Shown here piece after piece: positions 48,364-59,445 of a stretch of 64,000 nucleotides of DNA. Under the pieces are notes generated by a model, which saw only the letters and a list, made by a program, of their open reading frames with translations, was not told the DNA's origin and searched no databases. A program made the translations under genes and the position numbers. The DNA is from Amyelois transitella (Eukaryota; Arthropoda; Insecta; Lepidoptera; Pyralidae). The stretch is from NCBI RefSeq assembly GCF_032362555.1, contig NC_083518.1, positions 7,452,501-7,516,500 of the forward strand. The letters run 5' to 3'. Positions within the stretch are counted from its first letter, which is position 1. Each line of letters begins with the position of its first letter.

Positions 48364-48427
48364 GTACAGTGGGCCACATAGAAGTATACCTTCGTAGTGG
48401 TATACATCTCTATGTGGCTAACTGTAC
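48364..48427 (+). ncRNA. Pre-miRNA-like hairpin (unrecognised)
   Basis: The arm 48364-48390 pairs with 48399-48427 around an 8-nt loop (ttcgtagt). About 26 pairs form, with one mismatch, one wobble and a small asymmetric bulge. Size, arm length and terminal loop fit an animal miRNA precursor. I do not recognise either arm as a known miRNA. A short MITE or an inverted duplication are alternatives. Confidence 0.4.
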
Positions 48428-48472
48428 AGTCCCTGTGGAGAAACTTGACCCGAATTGTTTTGGTTTGTATAA

Positions 48473-48634
48473 AGTGACAGGTTGCTAGCCCATCGCCTAT
48501 AAGAAGAATCCTAAGTTTATAAGCCTATCCCTTAGTTATTATTATTTATTGGAAATGGGAATTCAAATCCTTATCCATGGGAAAGAGATGGGGTGGTCCT
48601 GTTCTTTTCTATATTGGTGCCGGGAACCACACGG
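48473..48634 (-). mobile_element. SINE family A, 5' half, minus orientation
   Basis: gtgacaggttgctagcccatcgcct to gtgccgggaaccacacggc, with foreign-looking AT sequence replacing the ggcgactaa block at about 48535-48570. Confidence 0.7.
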
Positions 48635-49202
48635 CGATTAACGGAAATTAACCTTTTTGACGATTGAAATGTCCCTTTAAATAATAACGATATATTTGTT
48701 TATTATGAACTCCCGACGTTTTAAGTTAGTCGCTACACTTTTAGTGTGAACAGGTCTTTATTGAATATGACATTTTGCAATATCCTATTTATTCCTAACG
48801 AATGTAACTTCCTTCGATTCAGCAGTCAATTATGCATCTGATCTGCATATTGCTTGTGTATTGACGTATCTTAAGATCCGTAACTATAAATATAAGTTCG
48901 AAAGGGACAAAGTTCCCACAGTCCCTCAGATCTAGATTGTACGAGGCCAAAATCGAAGTGACATATATAGTTGAACTGCTATATAATTGTAGGCTTTGGA
49001 ACTTTGTTTTAAGGTACAATTTTGGTGATTATTTAAAAGGATCTGTTGACACACGAAGAATGCTTCGACGCTCTACTTTCCATACCCAAGTAAGAAGTAC
49101 TTCCAAGGACATTACGGGATTCTTATTGAAATTAATTGAAGATTACCTTTTTGTTTCTTTTCAATTATCTACTTGGGTAGACAGAGTCTTAGGTTGTTAA
49201 AC

Positions 49203-49278
49203 ACATGCATATGTATAATGACACCTCTTTCCCGAAAGGGCAGGAAGAGACTACATCTTTTCACTTGCCTCGATCTAT
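49203..49278 (-). mobile_element. LINE 3' fragment, short
   Basis: acacctctttcccgaaagggcaggaagagactacatctttt, then ttgcctcgatct. Confidence 0.6.
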
Positions 49279-50540
49279 GAACATGTTTTTCAGTTAAACA
49301 CATTTGTCCATATATTTCAAAAGTCTCGTTGCAGGACGCTCCATTTAACTCCACCGAAGAGAAAGTAAGCTGCTAAATGTAAGAAGAAGAAGAAATTGGT
49401 AAGATACGGAAAAGGCAAACAATACAAGTTGATATTTGACAAAAGAGTGGATAAACTGTGGTCAGATGATAGAAATCGCAATAATTATGGAACAGATTCT
49501 TAAAAATATCAAAAGATTCCAAAAAAATCTTCGCTTTATACTGTAAAGAGATTAAGGACTATACATTTAATACTATAAGAGCATAAACTAAAATTCTGTA
49601 GAACTTAAGAGTGTACTTTAAATTATACGGAGTTTATACTCCGTAAAAGTGTTGGAGAGTTTCTTAGGAATGTGAACAGTTTTCCTTAATCTGTGGCACT
49701 TAATAAAAACCGAATTACATCAAATTACATCTCCGCTCGCTTTCAGTACAATTTTGCACCTTAAGGAATGGATGGACGTGTTAACAAGTTTGCGATGTTG
49801 GTACACTATGGTCCTAATCAAGGGTACCAATTAATGGTAGTTTTATTTTATTCGAAATGGGAATTCGGAAAAATTAAATATCTTGTACCTTTTAGATTTA
49901 TATTTTTAAATATCAGAGAAACTATCTCAATGCTCACTCACACTCCAAAAAGAACATTCATTCAAAATATTATCTTTAGACTGTAAGTGATTTAGTAAAT
50001 CACTTAGTAGTGTTTAAGAGTTAAAGTGGGGAATTAATGTCTTAATCTACCTAAAATTTGCTATAATCAAAATAACTTAGAATTCCGACTTTTCATACAA
50101 AGTTGAATCGAAAAGTGGATGGCAAATAATGATTTCTAGTTTACGCTTCATTATTTTGAAATGTTGACCACAATCAAAGTCAGAATATATGGGTCAAACA
50201 AACAGCTTTACATTGTATGTCACATTAGAAGTTTACATATAGTTATAAAAATACAAATTAGAAGGACAAATTCAGCCCATACCTAATATTGAGTTTAATT
50301 AAAAAAAAAATGTATCCTTTGATGTGTGACCCTCTGTACAGGTGCAGCTAATGTGGCGGTCTCATTACAATTTCACCAGATTATGACATAATGCTCTCAT
50401 ACCGTCACCTGACCAGATAAGGATTGGTTTATGGACTAGGCTTTTCTGTCGCCTACATAACTCAATGTGATGAAAATTCATTAGCTTGGGTTTAGTCGTG
50501 TTACGTACCTGGTTCATATTTTATTTGATGTACTATTTTT

Positions 50541-50766
50541 GTGCCGTGTGGTTCTTGGCACCAATAGAAAAAAATAATAGGACCACTCCATCTCTTTCCC
50601 ATGGATGTCGTAAAAGGCGACTAAGGGGTAAGCTTATAAACTTGGGATTCTTCTTATAGGCGATGGGCTGGCAACCTGTCACTATTTGAATCTCAATTCT
50701 ATCTTAAAGCCAAAAAGCTGAACGTGGCCTATCAGTTTTTTCAAGACTGTTGGCTATGTCTACCCC
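50541..50766 (+). mobile_element. SINE family A lacking its extreme 3' end
   Basis: Complete from gtgccgtgtggttcttggcac to gttggctatgtctacccc, where it stops without the (gtat)n tail. Confidence 0.8.
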
Positions 50767-50904
50767 TCTGATTTTTTCTCTGTAAAGAGTAGACAGTGTC
50801 ATGTGTCAGCCATATCAAATACTTGATTAGATTGGGTTAGAAAAACCTTTGTGCGGAAAACATTAAGATAACTGAACCCAATTTTGGCTTAGTGCTTTAA
50901 TTTT

Positions 50905-51150
50905 GCGGAGGTCAGACTGGAGTCGGTGAGTGTAAAAACCTGGCTTACCCAATCTAGTATCATGGTCAAAGGGGCAGCCAGGGCTCCTCTCTAGAGAGGT
51001 GAGGATGTAACCGGGACTAACACCGGGAGTAACATACATACATACATATCATCACGTCTATATCCCTTGCGGGGTAGACAGAGCCAACAGTCTTGAAAAG
51101 ACTGGAAGGCCACGTTCAGCTGTTTTGCTCTTTGATAGAATTGAGAGGAC
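50905..51150. mobile_element. B-type SINE tail abutting a reverse A-type SINE tail
   Basis: 50905-51025 is plus-oriented B tail (gaggtcagactggagtcgg..aggatgtaaccgggac). 51026-51150 is minus-oriented A tail beginning with (catacata)n. Confidence 0.7.
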
Positions 51151-51389
51151 CAGGAGAGGAATTTTATCAGGAGTAAGAAAAAGGGAATTCTCGATAGATA
51201 ACGTTTAACTGCTTACTTATTGTTTGGACAATGAATATGTTTTAGAATTGGTAATGCTTAGCCGGAGTTGAAGGCTCAAGGTCACTCAACGGATTAAAGA
51301 GAGTAGGCTCGGCGTATCGCTACGTGACGAAAATAAATAGAAGGAGGATGCGTAAGCGAACTTTATTTATTTATTTAGCACTTTCAACA

Positions 51390-51611
51390 GATTACATATA
51401 TACATATGGTCACGTCTATATCCCTTGCGGGGTAGACAGAGCCAATAGTCTTGAAAAGACTGAATGGCCACGTTCAGATATTTGGCTTAATGATAGAATT
51501 GAGATTCAAATGTTGCTAGCCCATCGCCCAAAAAAAAGAATCCCAAGTTTGTAAGCCTATCCCTTAGTCGCCTTTTACGACATCCATGGGAAAGAGTGAA
51601 CCACACGGCAC
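51390..51611 (-). mobile_element. SINE family A, minus orientation, small deletion near the head
   Basis: tacatatatacatatggtcacgtc to gggaaagag joined to gaaccacacggcac, so the agatggagtggtcctattc block is missing. Confidence 0.8.
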
Positions 51612-51913
51612 TTACTTATTTATATATTTGTCTATACAGAGATGTCGTAAACTGCGCCAGTGAACCAGAAACGTGATCGTACTCATCTCTCTATGTCTCC
51701 ACCCGAACTGGTATGCGGATCACGCCGCCTTCATGCAACTCCACAATTGACCAACTGACGCGCCACGTAATGCCGTCAAAAAAGGATTTATTGTGATTTA
51801 ATTGTTACAAGTACCGTTAAGTAATACTGCGTAGTATGCCTGCCTAGCTTAGAACTAGAAAGCTGTTTTGAATGAATACACTAACCTATTAATAAATATA
51901 TAAATAAATATTA

Positions 51914-52061
51914 AAAAAACTTGGAATTCTTCTTTTAACCTGTCACTATTTGAATCTCATTTCTATCTATCCTCTTTCGTGGTCTATCAATCCTTTCAAG
52001 ACTGTTGGCTCTGTCTATCCCGCTAGGGATATAGACGTGATCGTATGTGTGTAAGTAAGTA
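51914..52061 (+). mobile_element. SINE family A, 3' half
   Basis: cttggaattcttctttta, acctgtcactatttgaatctca, then ctttcaagactgttggctctgtctatcccgc and a degenerate gtgtgtaagtaag tail. Confidence 0.7.
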
Positions 52062-52502
52062 GAAAACATTAACTTATTCTCGGCGAGGGGGAAAAATGAA
52101 TCAGGCAACTATAATGTAACCATGATCCAATATGCTTATTAGGTTATAGGTATAGGTTAGGTTATAAGCATAGGTTCCCCTGAAAAGACGGCAGAGCTCA
52201 GATGGGAGTCGCTTCATGTAAACCTGACTTACCACCCAATTTATCGTAGTTATAGGCCCATATCGGACTTCGTTTGTTGTCCTATGTACTTGTAGGGACA
52301 CAATGTAAGTGTTAATGTTATGTGTCAGCGATTTTGGATGAGAGCGACGAATGAATGACGTGTGGTCAGTTACTGTGCACTGGTTCTCACGCGTATACGT
52401 AGTTCATTTTCATTAAATAAATTCATTTCATTGAATAAAAGTAAAATTCAATTATATAAAACAATTTATTATTGAAGATCAGTGGCGGTGCTCCCAGTAG
52501 AT

Positions 52503-52813
52503 TAGGACCCTCACATACCTACATACATACATATCATCACGTCTATATCCCTTACGGGGTAGACAGAGCCAACAGTCTTGAAAAGACTGAAAGGCCACGT
52601 TCAGCTATCTGGCTTAATGATAGAATTGAGATTCAAATAGTGACAGGTTGCTAGCCTGTCGCCTAAAAAAGAATCCCAAGTTTGTAAGCCTATCCCTTAG
52701 TCGCCTTTTACGACATCCATGGGAAAGAGATGGAGTGATCCTATTCATCTTTTTATTGGAGCCGGGAACCACACGGCACCCTATATAGGATACCCTACCA
52801 TAGGACCCTCACA
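52503..52813 (-). mobile_element. SINE family A, full length, with 13-bp target-site duplication and 22 extra bases
   Basis: taggaccctcaca occurs at 52503-52515 and 52801-52813. The element ends at gggaaccacacggcac (about 52779), leaving about 22 bases (ctatataggatacccta core) before the right duplicate. Confidence 0.8.
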
Positions 52814-53236
52814 CTATAATAAAATAGGCACTCACTAATATTTTAAATTGAACAAGCACATTAAACTTTTAGATATTAGAAGGAGCCTATATACTGACTG
52901 TTCATGCATTGAACAATATGTAAGTTAGATAAGTCATCCAATACAAGAAGGTATTAAAAGTTAGTAATAGATAGTAGGTACGAAATAGTTTTCGCGTAAT
53001 CACAGGTATAATTTATACATTCAAGAGGATTTATTACACAGTCGTAAGAGTCCGTTTTAGTTAAACGGGAACAAAAAAACTTGAAATTGTCGCTAGTCGG
53101 TAATGAATTGTAGATCACTTGAATAATTCAAGATTACGTAATTTAGAACTAGCATCCCGCCCTGGATGCACGCTACGCCACGCCAGTAATTGTAAGTATG
53201 TACATTCTCTTTTTATTTATTTATTTATTAAGGTAC

Positions 53237-53414
53237 AGTGCCGTGTGGTTCCCGGCACTAAAATAAAAAATAATAGGACCACTTCATCTCTTTCTTTTAG
53301 GCGATGTGCTAGCAACCTAGTCACTATTTGAATCTCAATGTTATTATTAAGCCTGAAAGAAGTCTTTCAAGAATGTTGGCTCTGTCTACCACGTAAGGGA
53401 TATAGACGTGATTA
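53237..53414 (+). mobile_element. SINE family A with internal deletion
   Basis: gtgccgtgtggttcccggcac, cacttcatctctttc joined to ttttaggcgatgtgctagcaacct, then gttggctctgtctaccacgtaag. Confidence 0.75.
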
Positions 53415-53668
53415 TTAATAAATGATTAAAGTACGGTACAGATAGAGAGGTAAGGTACAGATTACAAAATTGCGTTATTATATTTAGGAAATGTACCTAT
53501 AGGTATATAGTGAACAAGTAAAATGTCCAAATTTAGTGTATTTACACATCATGATCAATTAAAATGAATCAACAAACGGAATAAGAACTCAAACAGCAGG
53601 ACATTGAAACAAAAACAACGGAGTACGAGTAGCTTAGGAAGTTATCATATTTATGTTATTTGATAATT

Positions 53669-54119
53669 TACATACATACATACATAAAATCACACCACTT
53701 TCCCGGAGGGGTAGGCAGAGACTACCTCTTTCCAGTTGCCACGATCTCTGCATATTTCCTTCGCTTCATCCACATTCATAACTCTCTTCATGCAAGCTCG
53801 GCGGTTTCGGGTACTTTTCGGCTACCAGGACGTCCTTAATTTGATCAAGATACGTTCGTCTAGGTCTCCCCACTTCGACCTTTCCCTCCACACCCTCCAT
53901 GTATATCTGCTTAGTCAACCTGTTTTCATTCATCCTCTCCACATGACCGAACCATCTCAACATACCCTTTTCTATTCCTGTAACTACATCTTCTTTCACA
54001 TCACAACATTCTCTTATCACGCTGTTCGTTATCCGGTCACTCAATTTCACACCCAACATACTCCTTAACGCTCTCATTTCCACTGCATTTATTCTGTTTT
54101 CGTGATTCTTTTTGCCATA
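53669..54119 (-). mobile_element. LINE 3' fragment, longest copy (C-terminus of reverse transcriptase polyprotein)
   Basis: The minus strand carries [53 protein letters not shown] and then, after a small break near VLVAEKYPK, the remaining SAYPSGK-type end. This C-terminal pattern is typical of non-LTR retrotransposons; RTE-like affiliation is tentative. A SINE is inserted about 15 bases beyond its truncated end. Confidence 0.8.
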
Positions 54120-54131
54120 GGTCTACAAAAT

Positions 54132-54399
54132 ATCTTTCTTTCGTGCCGTGTTGTTCTCGGCACTTAAGGACCACTAGGTCATTTTCCCACAGATGTCATA
54201 AAAGGCGACTAAGGGACAGGCTAATAAACTTGGGATTCTTCTTTAAGGCGATGGGGTAGCAACCCGTCACGGGTTGCTACCTTATGTTGTTTGAATCTCA
54301 ATTCTATCTTAGCCTTTCAGTCTTTGTGAGACTGTTGGCTTTGTCTACCCCGTAAGGGAAAAAGATTTGTTTATGTGTATGTATGTAAAATCTTTCTTT
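54132..54399 (+). mobile_element. SINE family A with 10-bp target-site duplication and internal inverted duplication
   Basis: atctttcttt occurs at 54132-54141 and 54390-54399. Inside, ggtagcaacccg (54255-54266) is followed after tca by its exact complement (54270-54281), an inverted copy of the element's own sequence. Confidence 0.85.
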
Positions 54400-56075
54400 A
54401 AAGAAGACTGGATAAATATATCATATATATTACCATGTTTACTCATATCATCAAAAAATATTAAAGAAAAATTTGGGGACACCAATACTATAATTATTAA
54501 CCTCGCTTATTAGTCGATCATTGTATGTATTGATTAGTTCACTAAAATTAGCTACAAAAATAGATTTGAAATCTAAAAACTATTTTAAAAGAGGTCACTG
54601 ACTGTCATATTAACGCACTAACCGAAGGGTGGGGGAAGTGTTTGAAATTTGGGATGTAAGTTCTAGGTGCATCTCTTAGAGGCACTAAGAGAAATCCCGC
54701 AGGAAAGCTGTATTTTTCGAGACGCAAGCGCACTCTTAGTTATCTATAAAAATTGAAGCCTAAACAGGTGTGGAGAGATTGAATGTGGATTCTTATAACA
54801 TCAAGTCAAGTTATGTAAAAAGCCAATATAAAAATACTTTTCCCTTATTAGTGGCGACAGAGCAGCATTCCTAGGGACTCATTCAACATTAAGTAAGTAC
54901 TTACGTTCTTTAAAATGTTATCAATCGGTTACAAGCCCTTTAATATTTAAAAATTTCGTGAGGGGCGTTTTGTGGTCTTTTTACCGTTTACGTATCGTGA
55001 ATCCGTGGCGGGTCGATAGTGTTTCATATAATAGCTCGCGTTCAAGTTTATACATAACTTTGAAAATAATCATTGGAAAAAGGCCGAGGTGAGATTTTAA
55101 TCTGTGCCTGCGCATCACACATTATGATCAGGCACCGTACCGACCACCGACGCTCAATCTTTGTGCTTTATCCTTATATGAGTATATTTTGGTTATCGAG
55201 CTGTTCCAGAAACTTCCTTGAGAATCCTGGCCGACCGTAAAGTGGACAATTCAATTTAATTCAATTCAAAAGTAAGTTACGCAACAGTTAGGTTGCTCGA
55301 TAGGTTATTACGTGTAGGTCTAGACCAGATCTAGTTCGCCTACCTACATAATATGTTACCAGTATGTCGTATTGAGCGATGTGTGACCGGGAAAGTAAAT
55401 TTATAGAGGCATTATTTCGCCTGTTTAAAACAGTTACGGTAATTTTTTAAAGTAAGTTTTTAATAGGTTTTTCAGCGTTATCTTTTTATTCATTTGGTCT
55501 GTGAGTTAAAGGCTTCTTCCTCCTGGCATTTGTCTCGGTTACTTTCTCACCTCTCTGGTGGCGATCAAAGAAAAAAAACTGTTCAGACAAGAATTATTAA
55601 TATCATATCATACATATACTGATGTGTAATGTTTAAAATCTCGATCATATTTTAAAGGAAAAATACTACCGAGCAGATACTGAGGGGCTTTTCACGTACT
55701 TTATGCTAGTGTCTTAAATACATACTTTTATATATGTTTTTTTTTCGATGGTAAACTTATGGGACATCATTAAGTCTTGTTAATGTTTGTGAATTCGTAT
55801 CAAAATCCCACATGCAAAATCATTTCTTAAGTTTTGCGATCACGCTGATTTCGAATACAAACTTATTTTGAAAACAGCATTTTAGTTTCTTCACAAATTG
55901 AAGCTTTTTAAAATTTCAATTATTTTTTTAACCGCTACCGGTCAATTAATCGAATAGTAGTTGGTATTAGCAACTCTATAAAAATATCTATTTGCTTTCT
56001 TCCGAGTGCTGGGTGTAAACAGACCCCGGTTCCGCACATGGTTTTGCTCGTACATGTACCGGCGACATATGGCGT

Positions 56076-56083
56076 TATAAATA
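56076..56083 (+). promoter_or_regulatory. TATA box of the gene at 56159
   Basis: TATAAATA, 83 bases upstream of the start codon. Confidence 0.55.
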
Positions 56084-56158
56084 CGTTGCTTTCCTTTAAC
56101 CAACCACTTTCTTTCACCGCTTCATCTAGTACGGTCTAGTCTAGAAATTTCGTTTAAA

Positions 56159-56853
56159 ATGGGCTGGGTACATTATGTAAGTAATTAAGCTACAAAATGT
56201 TGAATAAGTACTTTATCATTAAGAATGGGGTTTAATCATCTCAAATAATTTACATTTGATTTCAGGTTGTGCTATACTGTTGTATTAAATATGGACAGAG
56301 TGAAGAAATCAGCAAAAGAGAAGGAAGGAGCGCCGTATCGTCGCATGTACCAATACATCACACATACTCGGAACACCATAACAGAGTTCCAGTACCTGTT
56401 CCACAACCGATACCGTATCCAGTACATAGACCTGTTCCGTACCCGGTTCACGTCGGAGTCCCAGTGGACCATCCCCGACCAGTTATCGTACCTGTACCTC
56501 ATCCTGTAGCTCACTTCATACCTCGACCGATCGCCGTACCAGTCGACCGACCGTTCCCATATCCAGTCGCACATCCAGTACCTGTTACTATCACGCAAGG
56601 GGTAGGAATACCTGTTCCTCAGCCGTATCACGTAGCGTATCCTGCGCCGGTTCCAGTGAGAATACCTCATCCAGTACCTGTTCCAGTTTCTCCGGTAGTT
56701 CAACCAGTGGTCGCCTCAGAAGTGGTTGCCCAACCCGTTGCTCAGCCGGTCGCTCAATCAGTTGTGAGCAGTGCGGAAGTCCATTCAGAGGGAGTTAGTG
56801 ACTATGGAAGTACTGTTGAGTCTCATGGACATGCCATACAACATCCCTATTGA
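56159..56853 (+). CDS. Secreted Val-Pro-Val/His-Pro-Val repeat protein (cuticle-type), 2 exons, 201 aa
   Basis: Exon 1 (56159-56176, MGWVHY) ends at gtaagt. Exon 2 (56266-56853) continues in phase 0 with VVLYCCIKYGQ, completing a short and rather weak signal peptide. After a small polar segment (SEEISKREGRS) come VPVPVPQP, YPVHRPVPYP, AVPVDRPFP and PVPVPVSPV repeats, then AQPVAQPVAQ and a Ser/Glu/His tail ending AIQHPY. The PVDRP unit and micro first exon tie it to the genes at 12935 and 39108, and its AQPV units resemble those of the gene at 29495. A structural cuticle role is inferred. A TATA box lies upstream and AATAAA at 57306. The two Cys in the leader region are unusual for this class. 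Confidence 0.8.
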
Positions 56854-57305
56854 ATTATATAATTTGAGTTGTTTAATTAAAGGAAGGTAAGAAAGACCAA
56901 ATACGAAGTATTTTAGCCAAATAAACGATTCAAGTTCTCAACAAAATAGAAAAGAGAATAACGAAGAACGCTCCATTTAACTCCAAGTTAATAGCTATAT
57001 ACTTCTTAAATATGATAAAAAGAAGAATTAACAACGTTTCAATGCCTAACTAAGTAGACAATATAATCCTAAAGTCACTGATATGGAGAAAGATTATCAA
57101 GTTATTTTTTTATTGAAGTAATATGTAGTTCAGTCGGTGATAAAAATCTCTAGTTGATATTTGTAGCCTGGTCAATTGTTTACCGTTTCATTTAATTATA
57201 GGATAGTTTAAGCGATATTTAACTAGTATTTACATAATTGTTTGTGTGTTCTTGACTGATAGAAAATAATATTATTGTTGTTAAAACTTATTTAAAATGG
57301 GCCTA

Positions 57306-57311
57306 AATAAA
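57306..57311 (+). terminator. Putative poly(A) signal of the gene at 56159
   Basis: AATAAA about 450 bases after the stop codon. Confidence 0.4.
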
Positions 57312-57790
57312 ACATTTTACAAGAGTTTTATTTATTTATTTAAACTTACAAAATACAAATGTATAGCAAAATAGGCGCACTTCATCTAACTATTGTATGT
57401 ATTAAATTTATTATCATTTAATCATACAGTCACTGAGTTAATCCAAGTATGCCAATATTGCTCCTTTAACCAATGCCGAAGTTAGTTTATTTCTTTCTGG
57501 CTCACATTTTTTGCATTACACTTTTTATGACTTCTAGAGTTAATCAGAAGTTTTTCTCCAATTTTATACAAATTGGATCAAACTCTCATCAACTTTAATT
57601 TCGAACTATTAAGTATTATTTTATGAAGTACAAATGAATCGTGATGACAAGCAATTAAAAAAATCACTTAATTGCACTAATTACAAAACACAATATATGA
57701 CAAACATTTAATAGACACCTACAAAAGACAGCTTTATCACCATGCAAATCCACGAAATGATTATCACCAACAAAATTATCACGTCCATTT

Positions 57791-58099
57791 CTAATTTTGA
57801 TAGTATTTGGGCGATAAGGAGCGCGTTATCTTTACGTGATTACCCGACTTTGGCCGGAATCCGTCCAGTTTGCTTTTAAAGTCCTTTGTGGTTTTAGTTC
57901 CGTCAATTGGTGGCATTTTCTTTTGTTTAGTGTTATACTTTGACTTGGGAAAATGTATACAAGTGAGTTTATTAAAGTTAAATTTAATGTTAATAGTGTA
58001 AATGTGTGATAGTTTTCGGAACAAGTTTTTCTTAATATCAGTGATGATCATGTCGAATCTGTATGGTTGTTTATGAGATTCATGAGATAGTGAATACAC
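57791..58099 (-). CDS. Uncertain basic small ORF (102 aa; alternative 43-aa start)
   Basis: The last 43 residues, from MPPIDGTKTT onward, are polar, Lys-rich and less AT-biased than the preceding part, and an ATG at that point is preceded by acaaaagaaa. A cluster of minus-strand AATAAA signals lies near 57326-57345. It could be the last exon of a minus-strand gene. No family is recognised and chance is quite possible. Confidence 0.2.
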   Translation of the reverse strand: MYSLSHESHKQPYRFDMIITDIKKNLFRKLSHIYTINIKFNFNKLTCIHFPKSKYNTKQKKMPPIDGTKTTKDFKSKLDGFRPKSGNHVKITRSLSPKYYQN

Positions 58100-58553
58100 G
58101 GATCCGGAAATGATTTTTTTATTCTCATGAAGAAGATCTGTTAATATATTTCAGACTTATTTTATGTATATGTTTTTTTTGGTTAATAACGATAATTACG
58201 CCATATTTATGACGGAGTTCTTCCATAGTCGAATAAAGTTAATAGGGGTGCTGATGCTTTTACCCTTAATAAGCCTAGCCTTGAAGTTAGGCTATTCACT
58301 CAATTTTAGATACTCTGCTTCTCTTAGCTCAACACAATTTTGCTTAAACTTTTTACAAAAAAAGAAAAATATTATAGTGCATATCTTACTTACCTTCTTG
58401 AAAATACTTTAAAAAAGCATTTTTGAATAAATTTTTAAAGAATTAATTAGAGTAATTAATCAACTGTTATTAAACATTTGGCACATTTAAGTTTATTTCA
58501 TATCATGGGTTTTTCTTGTACATCAGTAATAATATGTAAGGCGTTCTTTGTTC

Positions 58554-58561
58554 TATATAAG
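58554..58561 (+). promoter_or_regulatory. TATA-like element, possible promoter of the tetraspan gene
   Basis: TATATAAG is followed about 50 bases later by an ATG at 58605 in a short frame. It lies upstream of a 700-bp repeat that separates it from the first recognised exon at 59446. The link to that gene is an inference. Confidence 0.25.
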
Positions 58562-58659
58562 AGTAAAAATTGTGTCAAAGATAGATATAAAGAGAAGATA
58601 ACAATATGGTTTTTATCAACGTTTTCAGATTACTCCACTAATTGATTTTATTTATGACT

Positions 58660-59362
58660 AGCGACCCGCCCCGGCTTCGCACGGATGCACAGCCGATACT
58701 AAATATATCTCTATTAGAACTAACTAAAGGACCGCCCGCAAAGCGGCTAACTAAGTCTTGCTCCCGGCAAAAGTGTCACTTCTCCCTGCAGTCCCAGGCC
58801 GTGCAGCAGAAATCGTAATATTTTAATTTCACCACAACTTCAAACCAAACGTCCAATTTTAATCATTCAAAGACCAAATATTATCTACATAAACTGTACT
58901 TATTGATGAAATTATTTATTTTGATAAGGATTAATAGCATGAGTAAAAAAAAACGCGTTTAAATGTAGACCAAAAAAATTCAAGATTTTTAAATAAAAAT
59001 GTGGTTGTTGTGCCTCACTCGACATAGATAGGTATAGTGTGTCGCGGACTTTTTTGTAGATATTTATAAGATCTACAATTAATTAAAACATTTTATGGTT
59101 CTATCTTTTGTAGTTTAGGCAGCGTACGCAAAATAAGTAACTTTTTGGTTGATTTTTTTCAGTTTGTGTCCGAAAAATCCAAATATATTACGGAACCCTA
59201 TTTTTTTTCCAAAATAAAATATAGTCTATGTTACTCATGGATAATGTAGCTTTCGAATGGTGAAAGAATTTTTAAAATCGGTCCAGGAGTTTTTGAGCCT
59301 ATTCATTACAACCAAACAAACAAACAAACAAAGTTTTCCTCTTTATAATATTAGTGTAGACT
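58660..59362 (+). mobile_element. Non-LTR-type lepidopteran repeat (gactagcgacccgcc ... ataatattagtgtagac)
   Basis: It begins with gactagcgacccgccccggc and ends with ctttataatattagtgtag. These are characteristic ends of an abundant lepidopteran repeat whose tail I associate with RTE-type retrotransposons. It contains aaacaaacaaacaaac before the end. No intact reading frame was seen. It lies upstream of, and probably within the first intron of, the tetraspan gene. Confidence 0.55.
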
Positions 59363-59445
59363 AAGTCTGAAAAAAGTTAATTGTGTGACTATATACCAAA
59401 TATATGTTGTTTTTTCTTTGTTAAGTTTTTTTGTTAATTTTCCAG

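Larger units (their letters stand above)
46256..56158. other. 10-kb repeat-dominated, gene-poor region
   Basis: Densest repeat area of the window: SINEs at 46661-46835, 47955-48130, 48473-48634, 50541-50766, 50905-51150, 51390-51611, 51914-52061, 52503-52813, 53237-53414 and 54132-54399, and LINE tails at 47706-47822, 49203-49278 and 53669-54119. A miRNA-like hairpin lies at 48364. A degenerate tRNA-type SINE may lie at 55080-55160. No protein-coding gene was recognised. Confidence 0.55.
56854..59445. other. Region between the VPV gene and the tetraspan gene
   Basis: 3' UTR to about 57310, then AT-rich DNA with the uncertain minus ORF at 57791, a TATA-like element at 58554 and the large repeat at 58660-59362. 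The missing first exon of the tetraspan gene probably lies here or upstream. Confidence 0.5.

Noticed and set aside
53736-54068. 110-codon plus frame
   Set aside because: Opposite strand of a LINE reverse-transcriptase fragment.
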